DNA of 64,000 nucleotides from Suilimivivens sp009774465 (GCA_947382645.1 CANDAE010000001.1:62001-126000), one strand, 5' to 3'; positions 42,959 to 51,124 are shown, counted from the stretch's first letter. Notes: a model not told the origin generated them from the sequence alone. Numbers and translations are program-made.

Positions 42959-43648
42959 TTATGATTCCGCAGCCTTGTTGACACAATTTATCGCATTCAG
43001 GCTGCGGGGATAACCGATATAAGGCAGACACTGCGACACCACCCGGATCAGGAAATCTTTGTCATTTCCAAGGTTCATATTTCCTTTCGCATGGGCGGTA
43101 AGCTGCGGTTCACAGCCGCCCTGTGCCGCCAGAAAGCAGAACGTGATCAGCTCACGCCTTTTTAAGTCCAGACCGCCCCTTGTATAATAGTCGCCAAAAC
43201 AGTTTGCCGCCAGCCACCGATTGATATGCCCTGCTTTCCACGCTTCCTTCATATGTTCCCCGAAAATCTCCGCCTGTGCTTCCGCTCCCTTTTCCAGCCT
43301 GTTTTCCATAGTTGTCGCCCCTTGTGCAGGCAGCGGCAATTTGACGCCCCGGGAGGTTAAAATATCATTGGTAACGGACAGAAACGTCATAACCCTGCCA
43401 AGCCCAAGATAATCTACCGCCTGATAAACCAGCTCTTTCACCATGACGGGTGTCAGTCCGCCATCCAACGCTTTCGGCAACATATCTTTATAAACGTCAA
43501 GCCCCTGACAGCCTAACAGCGTAGCGAGAATCGCCAGATAACGTGTCTCTGACCGCAACTCCTGACCGGGCTCTTTCACCACTTCTTCCAATGTAAAATG
43601 CTCCACAATCTTCATAAATTCCGGATCTGTTTCGTGATAGTTCATCAT
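42959..43648 (-). CDS. Carboxymuconolactone-decarboxylase-family protein
   Basis: A 229-residue protein with two CMD/AhpD-like segments: ETRYLAILATLLGCQGLDVYKDMLPKALDGGLTPVMVKELVYQAVDYLGLGRV and GLDLKRRELITFCFLAAQGGCEPQLTAHAKGNMNLGNDKDFLIRVVSQCLPYIGYPRSLNA. The CxxC of AhpD peroxidases is not present (C-Q-G instead), so a decarboxylase-like or unknown role is more likely. In gut Clostridia these are common beside flavodoxins and cupins. The ATG at 43648 follows GGGGG at 8 bases. Confidence 0.85.
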   Translation of the reverse strand: MMNYHETDPEFMKIVEHFTLEEVVKEPGQELRSETRYLAILATLLGCQGLDVYKDMLPKALDGGLTPVMVKELVYQAVDYLGLGRVMTFLSVTNDILTSRGVKLPLPAQGATTMENRLEKGAEAQAEIFGEHMKEAWKAGHINRWLAANCFGDYYTRGGLDLKRRELITFCFLAAQGGCEPQLTAHAKGNMNLGNDKDFLIRVVSQCLPYIGYPRSLNAINCVNKAAES

Positions 43649-43666
43649 TTCTAATACCCCCATTTC

Positions 43667-43815
43667 TTATAATGATTTTCCAAGTTCATACGCCTGCTTT
43701 GGAAACTCCGTACCCTTTGTCATGGAAACCGTACCGCACCCTGTATAAAATGCTCCGCCAGCAGATTCGATGAACCCTTTTTGTGAGGGCTGCTCTCAAT
43801 AACTAAAATATCCAT
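43667..43815 (-). pseudogene. NAD(P)H-dependent FMN reductase with central deletion
   Basis: The first ~27 codons (MDILVIESSPHKKGSSNLLAEHFIQGA, a typical flavin-binding start) are joined, within 149 bases, to the family's C-terminal end (GCGTVSMTKGTEFPKQAYELGKSL and a stop at 43667-43669) in another frame. Intact proteins have about 180 residues, so about 130 central codons are lost. Confidence 0.8.
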
Positions 43816-43859
43816 ACTTTTTACCATTCCTTTCCCAAACAATAGAATATCGCTTATTC

Positions 43860-45215
43860 TCAAATTAACTGATAATTCTTCCACTTTCCACCCTTAAAGC
43901 GGATATAAAATACCACCGCCCGGACACACCAGTCCAGGCTCATGGCAAGCGCAATTCCGATCACGCCCATATCAAATATAATGGCAAACAGGGCCGATGC
44001 CAGAAGCCGCACGCCAATGGTCGTTATCAACGACCAGACCACTGTAAACTTCACATCGCCTGCCGCCCGCAGCCCCTTTCCTAACGGATCTGCAAATGGA
44101 AATGCAATACAGTTAAAAGCATTGTGGATCAAAACCAGCCATACTGTCAATCTCCCTGTTTCCGGCGCCACATCAAAAAACGGCATAATGACGGGCGTTA
44201 CAGCAAAAACTGCTGTATTCCATACCACTGAAAACAGAACCGTCACTTTCAGCAGCCTGTGAAAATAATATTCCGCCTGCCCGGCATCTCCCGCACCCAT
44301 ACACTGACCAATCACCGTGATAAACACAGGCCCCATAGTCACACAGACCAGCGCCGCAAGGGACCAGATACTCTGCGCAATTCCATTTGCCGCAATTTGA
44401 TAGGTTCCGAACAAAGCAACGATGCTGCTGAGCGCCACCTTGACAAACTGGAAGATCCCCTGCTCCACACCGTTAGGAACCGCAATCCTTAAAATACGTT
44501 TCAAAAGTCCGGCGTTCCATCTGCATATCCACCTTTTTGTGTAATATACATCGTTCTCTTTTCGGAAACAAAGAATTGTTACAACCGCTGCTGAAAACAT
44601 TCTTGCAATCAGGGAAGGATATGCAACCCCCGCCACCCCTGCATGGAGAACAAATACACCGATCAGATTGCCGATTACGTTAATCACGTTGGAAACAACT
44701 GCAATATACATGGTAACGCTGGTCTTCCCTATACTGCGGTAAAGCGCCGCCCCTGCGTTATAGACTGCAAGCGCCGGGTAGGAATAGGCAGAAATACGAA
44801 GGTATGTCACACATGCCTCCATAACGTCCTCCTCCACTCGTCCGAATATCAGCCTAAGAATTGATTTTCCAAACAGCAGAAGCAGAATGACAATGCACGC
44901 TGAAAAAACCGTGGAAATCATCAGTAACTGACTCGCCGCCTCCCCTGCCTCTGCCATCTTTTTACCGCCAATAAATTGGCGTCCAATGGATTGGCGTCCA
45001 ATATACTGACTTACAATGACTGCGCCGCCGGAAGCAAGAGCCGTAAACAGGAAAATAAATATCGTATTAAAGGAATTGACAAGGGATACTCCGGATACTG
45101 CAGCTTCACCTACAAAACTGATCACAAAAGTATCCGCCAGTCCAACAAGAATCGTAAGGAGCTGCTCCAGAAACAGCGGGATAATCAGATTTTTCAAATC
45201 TTTATTACTAAACAA
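43860..45215 (-). CDS. MATE-family exporter, second copy
   Basis: A 451-residue, 12-helix protein: LKNLIIPLFLEQLLTILVGLADTFVISFVGEAAVSGVSLVNSFN is the classic MATE opening. The start codon is an unusual TTG at 45215, supported by AAGGAG 8 bases upstream. A tandem repeat (IGRQSIGRQFIGGKK, residues ~71-85) is present in the first half, with matching repeats in the DNA (gattggcgtccaat type). It is only distantly related to the MATE protein at 10006-11349. Likely substrate unknown. Confidence 0.88.
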   Translation of the reverse strand: MFSNKDLKNLIIPLFLEQLLTILVGLADTFVISFVGEAAVSGVSLVNSFNTIFIFLFTALASGGAVIVSQYIGRQSIGRQFIGGKKMAEAGEAASQLLMISTVFSACIVILLLLFGKSILRLIFGRVEEDVMEACVTYLRISAYSYPALAVYNAGAALYRSIGKTSVTMYIAVVSNVINVIGNLIGVFVLHAGVAGVAYPSLIARMFSAAVVTILCFRKENDVYYTKRWICRWNAGLLKRILRIAVPNGVEQGIFQFVKVALSSIVALFGTYQIAANGIAQSIWSLAALVCVTMGPVFITVIGQCMGAGDAGQAEYYFHRLLKVTVLFSVVWNTAVFAVTPVIMPFFDVAPETGRLTVWLVLIHNAFNCIAFPFADPLGKGLRAAGDVKFTVVWSLITTIGVRLLASALFAIIFDMGVIGIALAMSLDWCVRAVVFYIRFKGGKWKNYQLI

Positions 45216-45322
45216 CTTATTACTCCTTCCAAATCCGTTTCACTCTAACCCCCATGATTCCGCTTCAGCAGAATCTCAAATCTGTGCGGAGAATGCCGCT
45301 TTTCGGGCATTCTTCTCACACT

Positions 45323-45454
45323 TTACAAAGAAAACGTAACCGTCACGTCTCCGCTGCCAAGGGCATCCAGAAGTTCCTCCCCCGTCACACCTTCAATCTT
45401 TCCTATCCTTGTAAAATTCCATGAATTTGTATCATAATAAATCACCAGAGAATT
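45323..45454 (-). pseudogene. C-terminal fragment of a cyclophilin-like protein
   Basis: 43 residues read NSLVIYYDTNSWNFTRIGKIEGVTGEELLDALGSGDVTVTFSL to a TAA at 45323-45325, the typical C-terminal end of cyclophilin-like proteins. A TGA precedes it and nothing of the N-terminal part remains. It sits between the MATE gene and the cupin gene. Confidence 0.7.
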
Positions 45455-45522
45455 TCAGGGCCCGAGCAAATCCTGTCATACACTGGGCCCTGCTGCCTCA
45501 AGCCTGGCCCTGTATCAAACAA

Positions 45523-45960
45523 TTATCCCAACGTTCCATACGCCTCATCATCCACAGGCTCGCACCACTCATTTTTTGTCTCCTCACCGGGAACTTCCAC
45601 CGCGATATGGGAGAACCAACTGCCTGCCTTTGCACCATGCCAATGCTTCACTTCCGCCGGAATCGTGATAACCATACCCGGTTCAAGGCTGACTGCCTCT
45701 TTTCCTTCCTCCTGATACCATCCACTGCCCGCCGTGCAGATTAAAAGCTGGCCGCCGCCGCTCTTTGCATGATGGATGTGCCAGTTATTCCGGCATCCCG
45801 GCTCAAAGGTAACATTTGCCAGAAACACTGATGTTTCCTTCGGATTTGTAAGGGGATTCAGATAAGAATTGCCAATAAAATACTGTGCAAATGCTGTGTT
45901 CTCCTGTCCCAGTCCAAATGCATTCTGTCTGTTAAATTCTTCTTTATTGTTAATCTTCAT
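45523..45960 (-). CDS. Cupin-domain protein
   Basis: A 145-residue single-domain cupin. The metal-binding motif 1 is GCRNNWHIHHAKSGGGQLLICTAGSGWYQEEG (His-x-His) and motif 2 is PAEVKHWHGAKAGSWFSHIAV. The start MKINNKEEF has AAGGAG upstream. Small cupins of this kind occur beside CMD proteins and flavodoxins in Firmicutes and may be isomerases or oxidoreductases. Part of the redox island. Confidence 0.85.
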   Translation of the reverse strand: MKINNKEEFNRQNAFGLGQENTAFAQYFIGNSYLNPLTNPKETSVFLANVTFEPGCRNNWHIHHAKSGGGQLLICTAGSGWYQEEGKEAVSLEPGMVITIPAEVKHWHGAKAGSWFSHIAVEVPGEETKNEWCEPVDDEAYGTLG

Positions 45961-45998
45961 AATCAAGTTCTCCTTTTTTCTTCATATTTTATTTTTCT

Positions 45999-46691
45999 CT
46001 ATTCCACAAGCCCAAGTCTGCCAAGCCAGTCGCTTACCATATTCTCCGGATCGGATGCGGAGGAACTGCCAATATGAAGCCCCTCAAGGACATCTGCATC
46101 CGGTTCCAGTTCTCTGATACTGTTCACCGTATTTGACAGACCGCTCCCTCCGCTGGTACAAAACGGTGCAATCATCTTACCGGAAAGGTCATAGCTGTCA
46201 AAAAAAGTATACAGAATCATCGGCATATCACTCCACCAGTTGGGATACCCCACATAAATAATATCATATTGGGCAATATCCTCTATGCTTCCTGCAATTG
46301 CCGGACGGGCTCCACTCTCCTTTTCCTGTGTTGCAATATCTAAAAGCGCATTATAGTCGATGGTATAGGCTTCCTCCGGAACAATTTCAAAGACATCCGC
46401 TCCTGTCTGATTCACAATAGCATTTGCAACATTTTCCGTATTTCCCGACCATGAGAAATACACCACCAGCACATTACTGCCGCCTGCCACCGCAGATTCG
46501 GTCTCTGATTCGCCTGTCGCACTGCTTTCCAGCTCTGCGTCAAGAACCGTTCCTGCGGTTTCCTGTCTTGTCGTGTTTTCATTCACGTCAGCAATCTCTC
46601 CTCTGTTTTCCGTCTCACTCTTACCGCATCCTGCCAGTGAAAACACCAACATACCAACCATAATTACTAAGATAATTTTCTTCATTTTCAT
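45999..46691 (-). CDS. Flavodoxin-domain lipoprotein
   Basis: A 230-residue lipoprotein: signal peptide KKIILVIMVGMLVFSLAGC with lipobox LAGC (lipidated Cys22), an acidic linker to ~70, then a flavodoxin_4 domain (NVLVVYFSWSGNTENVANAIV for FMN phosphate, YVGYPNWWSDMPMILYTFF, PFCTSGGSGLSNT). It would lie outside the cytoplasmic membrane and carry electrons from a membrane partner such as DUF4405. It is the only intact soluble-type flavodoxin of the island. It lies 32 bases upstream of the cupin gene in the same direction. Confidence 0.9.
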   Translation of the reverse strand: MKMKKIILVIMVGMLVFSLAGCGKSETENRGEIADVNENTTRQETAGTVLDAELESSATGESETESAVAGGSNVLVVYFSWSGNTENVANAIVNQTGADVFEIVPEEAYTIDYNALLDIATQEKESGARPAIAGSIEDIAQYDIIYVGYPNWWSDMPMILYTFFDSYDLSGKMIAPFCTSGGSGLSNTVNSIRELEPDADVLEGLHIGSSSASDPENMVSDWLGRLGLVE

Positions 46692-46820
46692 TACTCTCCT
46701 TAATCCAAAGGTGCTGAATTCTTACTTTCTTTAGGAATAAATTCATTATAAGTCTGCTGTAATTAAATGTCTAATACCCATTCTGCATACAAAGAAATGC
46801 CTTTTATGTATTCCAAGACA

Positions 46821-46867
46821 AAAAGACTGCTGCAAAATGCTGAACCAGCCATTTGCAGCAGTCTTTT
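46821..46867. terminator. Bidirectional terminator after the lysR gene
   Basis: AAAAGACTGCTGCAAA (46821-46836) pairs perfectly with TTTGCAGCAGTCTTTT (46852-46867), a 16-bp stem with T-runs on both strands. It ends the LysR gene at 46889. Confidence 0.8.
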
Positions 46868-46888
46868 ATCTCCTGTTAGAAATCCTGC

Positions 46889-47782
46889 TTATTCTTCTAA
46901 ATTTTCTTTTTCCGTTAAATACTCTTTCACATATTCTAAAAACCGCTGCATTGCCAGCGAAAGTGTCAAATTCTTTTTCCAGACCAGAACACAGCCGCTT
47001 TCTATCTCCGGATCTAAAGGCCGCAGGCATAAGGTATCCTGACTACAGGCAAATTCCATTACTAACGCCACACCAATGCCGCTTTCCACCATAATAGACT
47101 GGTTATGATGAGAAAGGTTGCAGGTCGACACAATATCGAGTTTTTCTTTGTCATGGCCAAACCAGTTTTCCAGCTCATTCCGTACAGACTGACGCTTTGC
47201 CATAATCAGAGGAATACCTTCCAGATCGCCCGGAGTAATCTTCTGTTTTTCCGCCAACTGGAAATCCCTGCGCATCAGCACCTGCCATTTTTCCCTTAAA
47301 GGCATTCGCAGATAATGGTATCTGCTGACTTCTACCGGTTCCAATAAAAGCCCCATATCCAAAACCCCATTTTCCAGTCGCTCTTTTACATCATCCGCAA
47401 TCGCTGTATAAATGTTAAAGCTTACATCAGGGTATTTTTGTCTAAAAGAAGCAATCATTTCGGAAAGAGGCTTCATATTCTGTGTTTCTCCACATCCAAT
47501 GGAAATTTCTCCCAAAACCATTTCCTCTTCACGCTTTACTTCTTTTGCTGCTTTTTCTGCCAGATCAACAATTTCCTGGGCACGCCGCCGAAGGAGCATT
47601 CCCTCTTCTGTCAACAGAATGTTATGCTTTCCTCTGCGGAACAGTTTTACGCCAAGTTCCTCCTCCATCTGCATGAGCTGACGGGACAGGGTTGGCTGTG
47701 TGATATGTAGAAGCGCCGCTGCTTTCGTAATGTTTTCCTCCCTTGCCGCCGCAAGGAAATATTGTAAAACCCGAAGTTCCAT
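46889..47782 (-). CDS. LysR-family transcriptional regulator, second copy
   Basis: A 297-residue LysR protein; N-terminal HTH MELRVLQYFLAAAREENITKAAALLHITQPTLSRQLMQMEEELGVKLFRRGK, effector domain from ~90. AAAGGGGG before the ATG. It stands upstream of the flavodoxin lipoprotein gene in the same direction, separated by a terminator, and is a candidate regulator of that half of the island. Confidence 0.9.
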   Translation of the reverse strand: MELRVLQYFLAAAREENITKAAALLHITQPTLSRQLMQMEEELGVKLFRRGKHNILLTEEGMLLRRRAQEIVDLAEKAAKEVKREEEMVLGEISIGCGETQNMKPLSEMIASFRQKYPDVSFNIYTAIADDVKERLENGVLDMGLLLEPVEVSRYHYLRMPLREKWQVLMRRDFQLAEKQKITPGDLEGIPLIMAKRQSVRNELENWFGHDKEKLDIVSTCNLSHHNQSIMVESGIGVALVMEFACSQDTLCLRPLDPEIESGCVLVWKKNLTLSLAMQRFLEYVKEYLTEKENLEE

Positions 47783-48300
47783 TTCGGTTTGCCCCCTTTA
47801 GTTATTTCCTTTTTATCATATCAAATTTTGATACGTAAAATAAATATTTTATTAAATAATTTTCCGCAATACTAATACATGTCTTTGACATAATATTCTT
47901 CGGCTATTTGCCAGCTTCAAACAGTTTTTTATTGCTTTAATCCTATGATTCAAATTTTACCTCATTTCCTCTTTCAATCTCATTCCCACCTCTTTCTAAT
48001 TCTATCATGCATGCCTTTAGGCAGACACCATGCATCTTTATTATTACCTCTACGTTCCACGAGTGTGCGATAAAGATGCGCCTGCGCCTTGATGCACCCG
48101 CCATAGAAAAGATAAAAATTGTGTTGATAGGCAAGTCCTTGACTGGCTTCGGTCTGATTTGTGATCTGCTCTTTGCTATGGTGCTTGCTGCTAACTGCAA
48201 TTTTACCATAGTTTGCTATTTTCGGGTGGGTTTTCCGAAAATGAAATGGGCAGAAGAAAGCCCCCAAATCTTGGTTGACTTGGAGGTTTTATTTTGACCA
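47783..48300. other. Intergenic/remnant stretch without an assignable gene
   Basis: After the lysR start there is an AT-rich promoter zone with a palindrome TATCAAAATTTGATA. From about 47980 both strands have open frames of 88-96 codons that I cannot assign (minus strand, for example, YQHNFYLFYGGCIKAQAHLYRTLVERRG). An imperfect hairpin CCCCCAAATC/GACTTGGAGG (48261-48286) with TTTTATTTT follows on the plus strand. Probably remnant DNA of a lost mobile gene. Confidence 0.4.
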
Positions 48301-48498
48301 TTATACTTCAAATCCTTTTAGTTCTTCCTGTGTCAGTGGTCTTCCAAGCTGTTTGGATAGCAATATCGCCTCTCTCAAACGATATACCTTACCATCAGAA
48401 GGTGCCGTTAATCTTCCGTCTGGCATTTCTTCACCAAATTTATCAAACTTATCCATAAAAGTTTTTGGCTTTCTCTCTGCTACTATCATATCACTCAC
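48301..48498 (-). CDS. Small 65-residue protein, antitoxin-like context
   Basis: Starts at GTG 48498 (or ATG three codons on) and reads VAERKPKTFMDKFDKFGEEMPDGRLTAPSDGKVYRLREAILLSKQLGRPLTQEELKGFEV. Not recognised. It overlaps the stop of the GNAT-like fragment upstream by 3 bases, a toxin-antitoxin-like arrangement, but the partner is truncated. It appears intact. Confidence 0.5.
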   Translation of the reverse strand: MSDMIVAERKPKTFMDKFDKFGEEMPDGRLTAPSDGKVYRLREAILLSKQLGRPLTQEELKGFEV

Positions 48499-48672
48499 CC
48501 ACTTTAAAATATTTATTAATCAATGCAATGGCACCATATGAGTCAATATATAAGGTATGCCAATCTATCATTTTGGCACCCAACTCTTTCATGTAATGTG
48601 ATACCAAGTCTGTCTTTGCAGTAAACTGCACATATCCCTCATTATAAGATGTCTTAAAACACCATCCTTATC
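48496..48672 (-). pseudogene. C-terminal fragment of a GNAT-like acetyltransferase
   Basis: In a frame different from the AlbA_2 piece, CFKTSYNEGYVQFTAKTDLVSHYMKELGAKMIDWHTLYIDSYGAIALINKYFKVGE ends at the TGA at 48496-48498. The strand-helix pattern and the YVQFTAKTDLVSHYMKELGA segment fit the end of a GNAT N-acetyltransferase. Only the last third is left. The assignment is from memory of the family pattern and is tentative. Confidence 0.45.
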
Positions 48673-48855
48673 AACACCCACTATTTCATGTGTCTCATCA
48701 TCTACGACAATGACAATTCTTCCGCCCGCAATATTTGCAAATGCAATAACGCTTTTTATATATCTTTCGCTCTTTTGAGGCAATTCACGTTTAAACTCGA
48801 CATTGACAGATTCACCCTTTTTTATTTCATCTGTTAGCATCTCTTTTCTCCTCAA
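48665..48855 (-). pseudogene. N-terminal fragment of an AlbA_2 (Schlafen-like) protein
   Basis: The first ~63 residues, ESVNVEFKRELPQKSERYIKSVIAFANIAGGRIVIVVDDETHEIVGVDKDG, are the start of an AlbA_2 (PF04326) DNA-binding domain. Intact relatives have about 400 residues. The frame leaves the family after DKDG and runs into the GNAT-like fragment, a fusion of two broken genes. Confidence 0.7.
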
Positions 48856-48927
48856 TCTTCACTTTTTAATAAGCCACAGCAATTTACCATACAGTGATCG
48901 GCAATTCTTTTAGTTAAATCAATATGG

Positions 48928-49179
48928 TTAATTAGCCGCCTCAACAATAGCTTCTATCTCTCTTATATCCTTATCGCTGGCAGCCGCTATCTGCTTCGTT
49001 GTAAATCCATTCTTGTACATATTTAATATAATTCTTGCTTCCCCAATCGCAATGCCTTCCTCTTCAATTGCCTGTCCCAAATTGCTCATATAAACCTCTC
49101 CCGAAATCTCTTTCTTGTTTAACATCAAGACTCTAAAAATGATCCATACTGTATTCTCCTCTGCCGCATATAGAATCAC
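48928..49179 (-). pseudogene. Fused toxin tail and Rpn C-terminal fragment
   Basis: The frame begins VILYAAEENTVWIIFRVLM, which looks like the end of a RelE/ParE toxin, and ends SNLGQAIEEEGIAIGEARIILNMYKNGFTTKQIAAASDKDIREIEAIVE, closely matching the tail of the intact Rpn nuclease at 51167-52123. The start overlaps the antitoxin stop by GTGA, as a toxin gene would. The body of both proteins is missing. Confidence 0.6.
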
Positions 49180-49346
49180 TCTTGATTAGTCTCCCTATCC
49201 AACATGTCATCAATTATCTGAAACGCATCTTCAACAGGAAAAACTCTTCCTGCCTTCATATCATCAATTCCTTTATCAAGTTCAGAAAATAAAGCCTCCA
49301 TTGCAGCTTCATCTATTTTATCGATACTATTATTTTCATCCTCCAT
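49176..49346 (-). CDS. RelB/Phd-like antitoxin, 56 residues
   Basis: A short intact gene: MEDENNSIDKIDEAAMEALFSELDKG...RVFPVEDAFQIIDDMLDRETNQE. The acidic helix and the short beta segment before a helical end fit small antitoxins of RelBE/ParDE type. Its last bases overlap the following (broken) toxin frame by 4. It seems to have lost its toxin. Confidence 0.6.
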   Translation of the reverse strand: MEDENNSIDKIDEAAMEALFSELDKGIDDMKAGRVFPVEDAFQIIDDMLDRETNQE

Positions 49347-49519
49347 ACAGTTTACTCCCTCTTAGCCTATATATCCATTTCTGATTCTGACTAATGCTCA
49401 ACCTGTTCTTTCCTGTTTTCCCATATGTAATAGGTACCATTTTAATCATGGCAATATCTAAATCCATAATTTCTTACTACAACTATCTTATCACATCAAC
49501 AACCTGTTGACTTTTTATT
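49347..49519. other. Gap with no clear gene
   Basis: A 44-codon frame on the minus strand (MDLDIAMIKMVPITYGKTGKNRLS...) is present but has no supporting signals. Otherwise AT-rich. I see nothing certain here. Confidence 0.3.
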
Positions 49520-49687
49520 TTATGGCATATTTCTATGTATTCTCTGCTTTCTCAGCTTTTCTCTTACATCTTCTATTGTACTGGTTCTCCCGTCCTGCAT
49601 TGCCTTATATCCTTCACCAATTATTCTATAAAATTCAAGTTTTCTTATGTCCTTTACTTTATCATCTTCCTGTTGGTTTTCCGTCAT
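49520..49687 (-). CDS. Small antitoxin-like protein, 55 residues
   Basis: MTENQQEDDKVKDIRKLEFYRIIGEGYKAMQDGR followed by TSTIEDVREKLRKQRIHRNMP, from an ATG with a purine-rich site upstream. The segment GYKAMQDGRTSTIEDVREKLRKQ is typical of small Phd/RelB-like antitoxins that sit before a RelE toxin. No toxin follows downstream. It looks intact but orphaned. Confidence 0.6.
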   Translation of the reverse strand: MTENQQEDDKVKDIRKLEFYRIIGEGYKAMQDGRTSTIEDVREKLRKQRIHRNMP

Positions 49688-49704
49688 TATACAACACACC
49701 CTTT

Positions 49705-49926
49705 CTATTTATAAATAGTATGCCACACATCTTGGCATTTAACAATTTCTATTTTGTCTTTGTAATATTCCACTTGTGCCGTATAGCTGCTCTCCTGCTG
49801 TATTAATTCTGTACTAACGCGGCAGTATGCCGCAACCCTCAATTTTTTCTCCGCCGCTCTGATGCTTCGGTCGTATTGGGGATTTGCCGGTATTACGGAT
49901 ATTCTCTTTTCTTCTGCATTTTGCAT
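49705..49926 (-). pseudogene. N-terminal fragment of a large serine recombinase
   Basis: 73 residues with KKLRVAAYCRVSTELIQQESSYTAQVEYYKDKI, the resolvase N-terminal domain including the catalytic Ser in CRVST. Intact large serine recombinases run to about 500 residues. The frame stops after CQDVWHTIYK. Remnant of an integrated element. Confidence 0.85.
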
Positions 49927-50044
49927 AAAATTTCTCCTCCCTTTTCATTGTCTGCACAGACACGCCGTGTACGGGGAATGTGTCTTTGTCTTAGCAAATG
50001 ACATTCTACCCTGTCAATATCCCGAAAAAATTTCATGCAAAAAA

Positions 50045-50062
50045 GCAGGTCTGGTAACCCGC
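50045..50062 (-). terminator. Terminator after the 88-residue gene
   Basis: GCAGGT (50045-50050) and ACCCGC (50057-50062) make a 6-bp stem with one G-U pair, followed on the minus strand by TTTTTTGC. Confidence 0.55.
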
Positions 50063-50097
50063 CTCTCTAAATTTAAAAATATATATGGTCCTACAAA

Positions 50098-50364
50098 CTA
50101 TTCGACCAACTTTTCAAATGCTCCGCCGTATTTATTAAATATTTGATCTGCCACTTTCTCCATTTCTTTTCCATCTGCCACTACTAGTTTGTCGCTGCTA
50201 TTTAACGTATATGAAATATCATCAGTCTGCAGGGTCTGTTCTTTGTCAATATTTTGTCTGTTTATCAAGCCCTCCAGATTTTCAAGAATGTTAACCACAT
50301 AAACCATATCATCATCTGGTATACGCTGAATAATTTCAACTGCCCGTTTTTTGATTTGCGTCAT
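50098..50364 (-). CDS. Small antitoxin-like protein, 88 residues
   Basis: MTQIKKRAVEIIQRIPDDDMVYVVNILENLEGLINRQ at the start and EKVADQIFNKYGGAFEKLVE at the end. This N-terminal helix-rich pattern (IPDDDMVYVVNIL) is common in DUF2281-like/Phd-linked small proteins of Clostridia. It resembles the tail of the fragment at 34755-34847. No toxin partner is adjacent. Terminated at 50045-50062. Confidence 0.6.
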   Translation of the reverse strand: MTQIKKRAVEIIQRIPDDDMVYVVNILENLEGLINRQNIDKEQTLQTDDISYTLNSSDKLVVADGKEMEKVADQIFNKYGGAFEKLVE

Positions 50365-50401
50365 ACAATTGTTCCCTTCTTCTGTATAATACTATGCCAA
50401 G

Positions 50402-51073
50402 TTAAACTTCTATTTTTACTCTTGCATCATACCTCAGCTTGTTATAAATACTTCTCTCAATAGATATAACCTGTACCTCATCTGTTAAAACATCATACTC
50501 AATCAGCCCAAATGAATGTACAAAATAAATAATATCGTATTTATCATTATACCCATTCATCGCCTCATCAAAGTAATCTTTTAAGTCTTCAAGTTTAACA
50601 GGTATCGGAGGTTCATCATAAAAAACAAGTAATCCTACCTTCTGATAGCTCTGTGTTCTATATGATTCCAGCTTTTCCATTTTCTTTTTTATTGCATCTT
50701 GGAAAATCTTTTTTTCATCGTCCCCGTTTTTTACAGGATACGTCAAACCCAATTCATTAACACTTGCTCCGTTATTTTCAATGATTCGTTTTCTGCGTTC
50801 CCTCTGTTCTGATCTGCCCTCCAATCGGTATTTTACAAATTCGCCTTCTATTTGTGCCTGCCCATCAGAGACTGCTTCTGTGACCTCTATGCCTATTAAT
50901 TTGTTTCCGTCACTAATATCCGGCGCATCATGTACTTCAAAACCATCATATTTTTCTTTATAGCAGTATTGCAGAATTTCTAATGCCAGCGTTTCTATAT
51001 ATTTTTTTCTGAAACGCGATGTCAATGGCTTTTCAAATGGAAATAGTCCTCTGATTAATCCTTTATTATCCAT
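50402..51073 (-). CDS. Unknown protein, restriction-nuclease-like pattern possible
   Basis: A 223-residue protein of no recognised family. Noted features: DGFEVHDAPDISDGNKLIGIEVTEAVSDGQ (an acidic cluster before IGIEVTEA, reminiscent of D-x(n)-ExT nuclease cores), a very charged middle (EGRSEQRERRKRIIE) and a strand-rich end (KYDIIYFVHSFGLIEYD). Weak AGGGTGA ribosome site. It lies between the antitoxin-like gene and the Rpn gene, in a mobile/defence setting. Function unknown. Confidence 0.55.
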   Translation of the reverse strand: MDNKGLIRGLFPFEKPLTSRFRKKYIETLALEILQYCYKEKYDGFEVHDAPDISDGNKLIGIEVTEAVSDGQAQIEGEFVKYRLEGRSEQRERRKRIIENNGASVNELGLTYPVKNGDDEKKIFQDAIKKKMEKLESYRTQSYQKVGLLVFYDEPPIPVKLEDLKDYFDEAMNGYNDKYDIIYFVHSFGLIEYDVLTDEVQVISIERSIYNKLRYDARVKIEV

Positions 51074-51124
51074 TTCATTATCACCCTAATTTTGTTTGTC
51101 CGAATATATTTTTATAAAAGAATA

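Noticed and set aside
47980..48297. Overlapping 88-96 codon frames on both strands
   Set aside because: Neither can be tied to a family and both overlap; kept only as a remnant stretch.
49342..49473. 44-codon minus-strand frame between the antitoxin-like genes
   Set aside because: No ribosome site and no recognisable pattern; probably chance.
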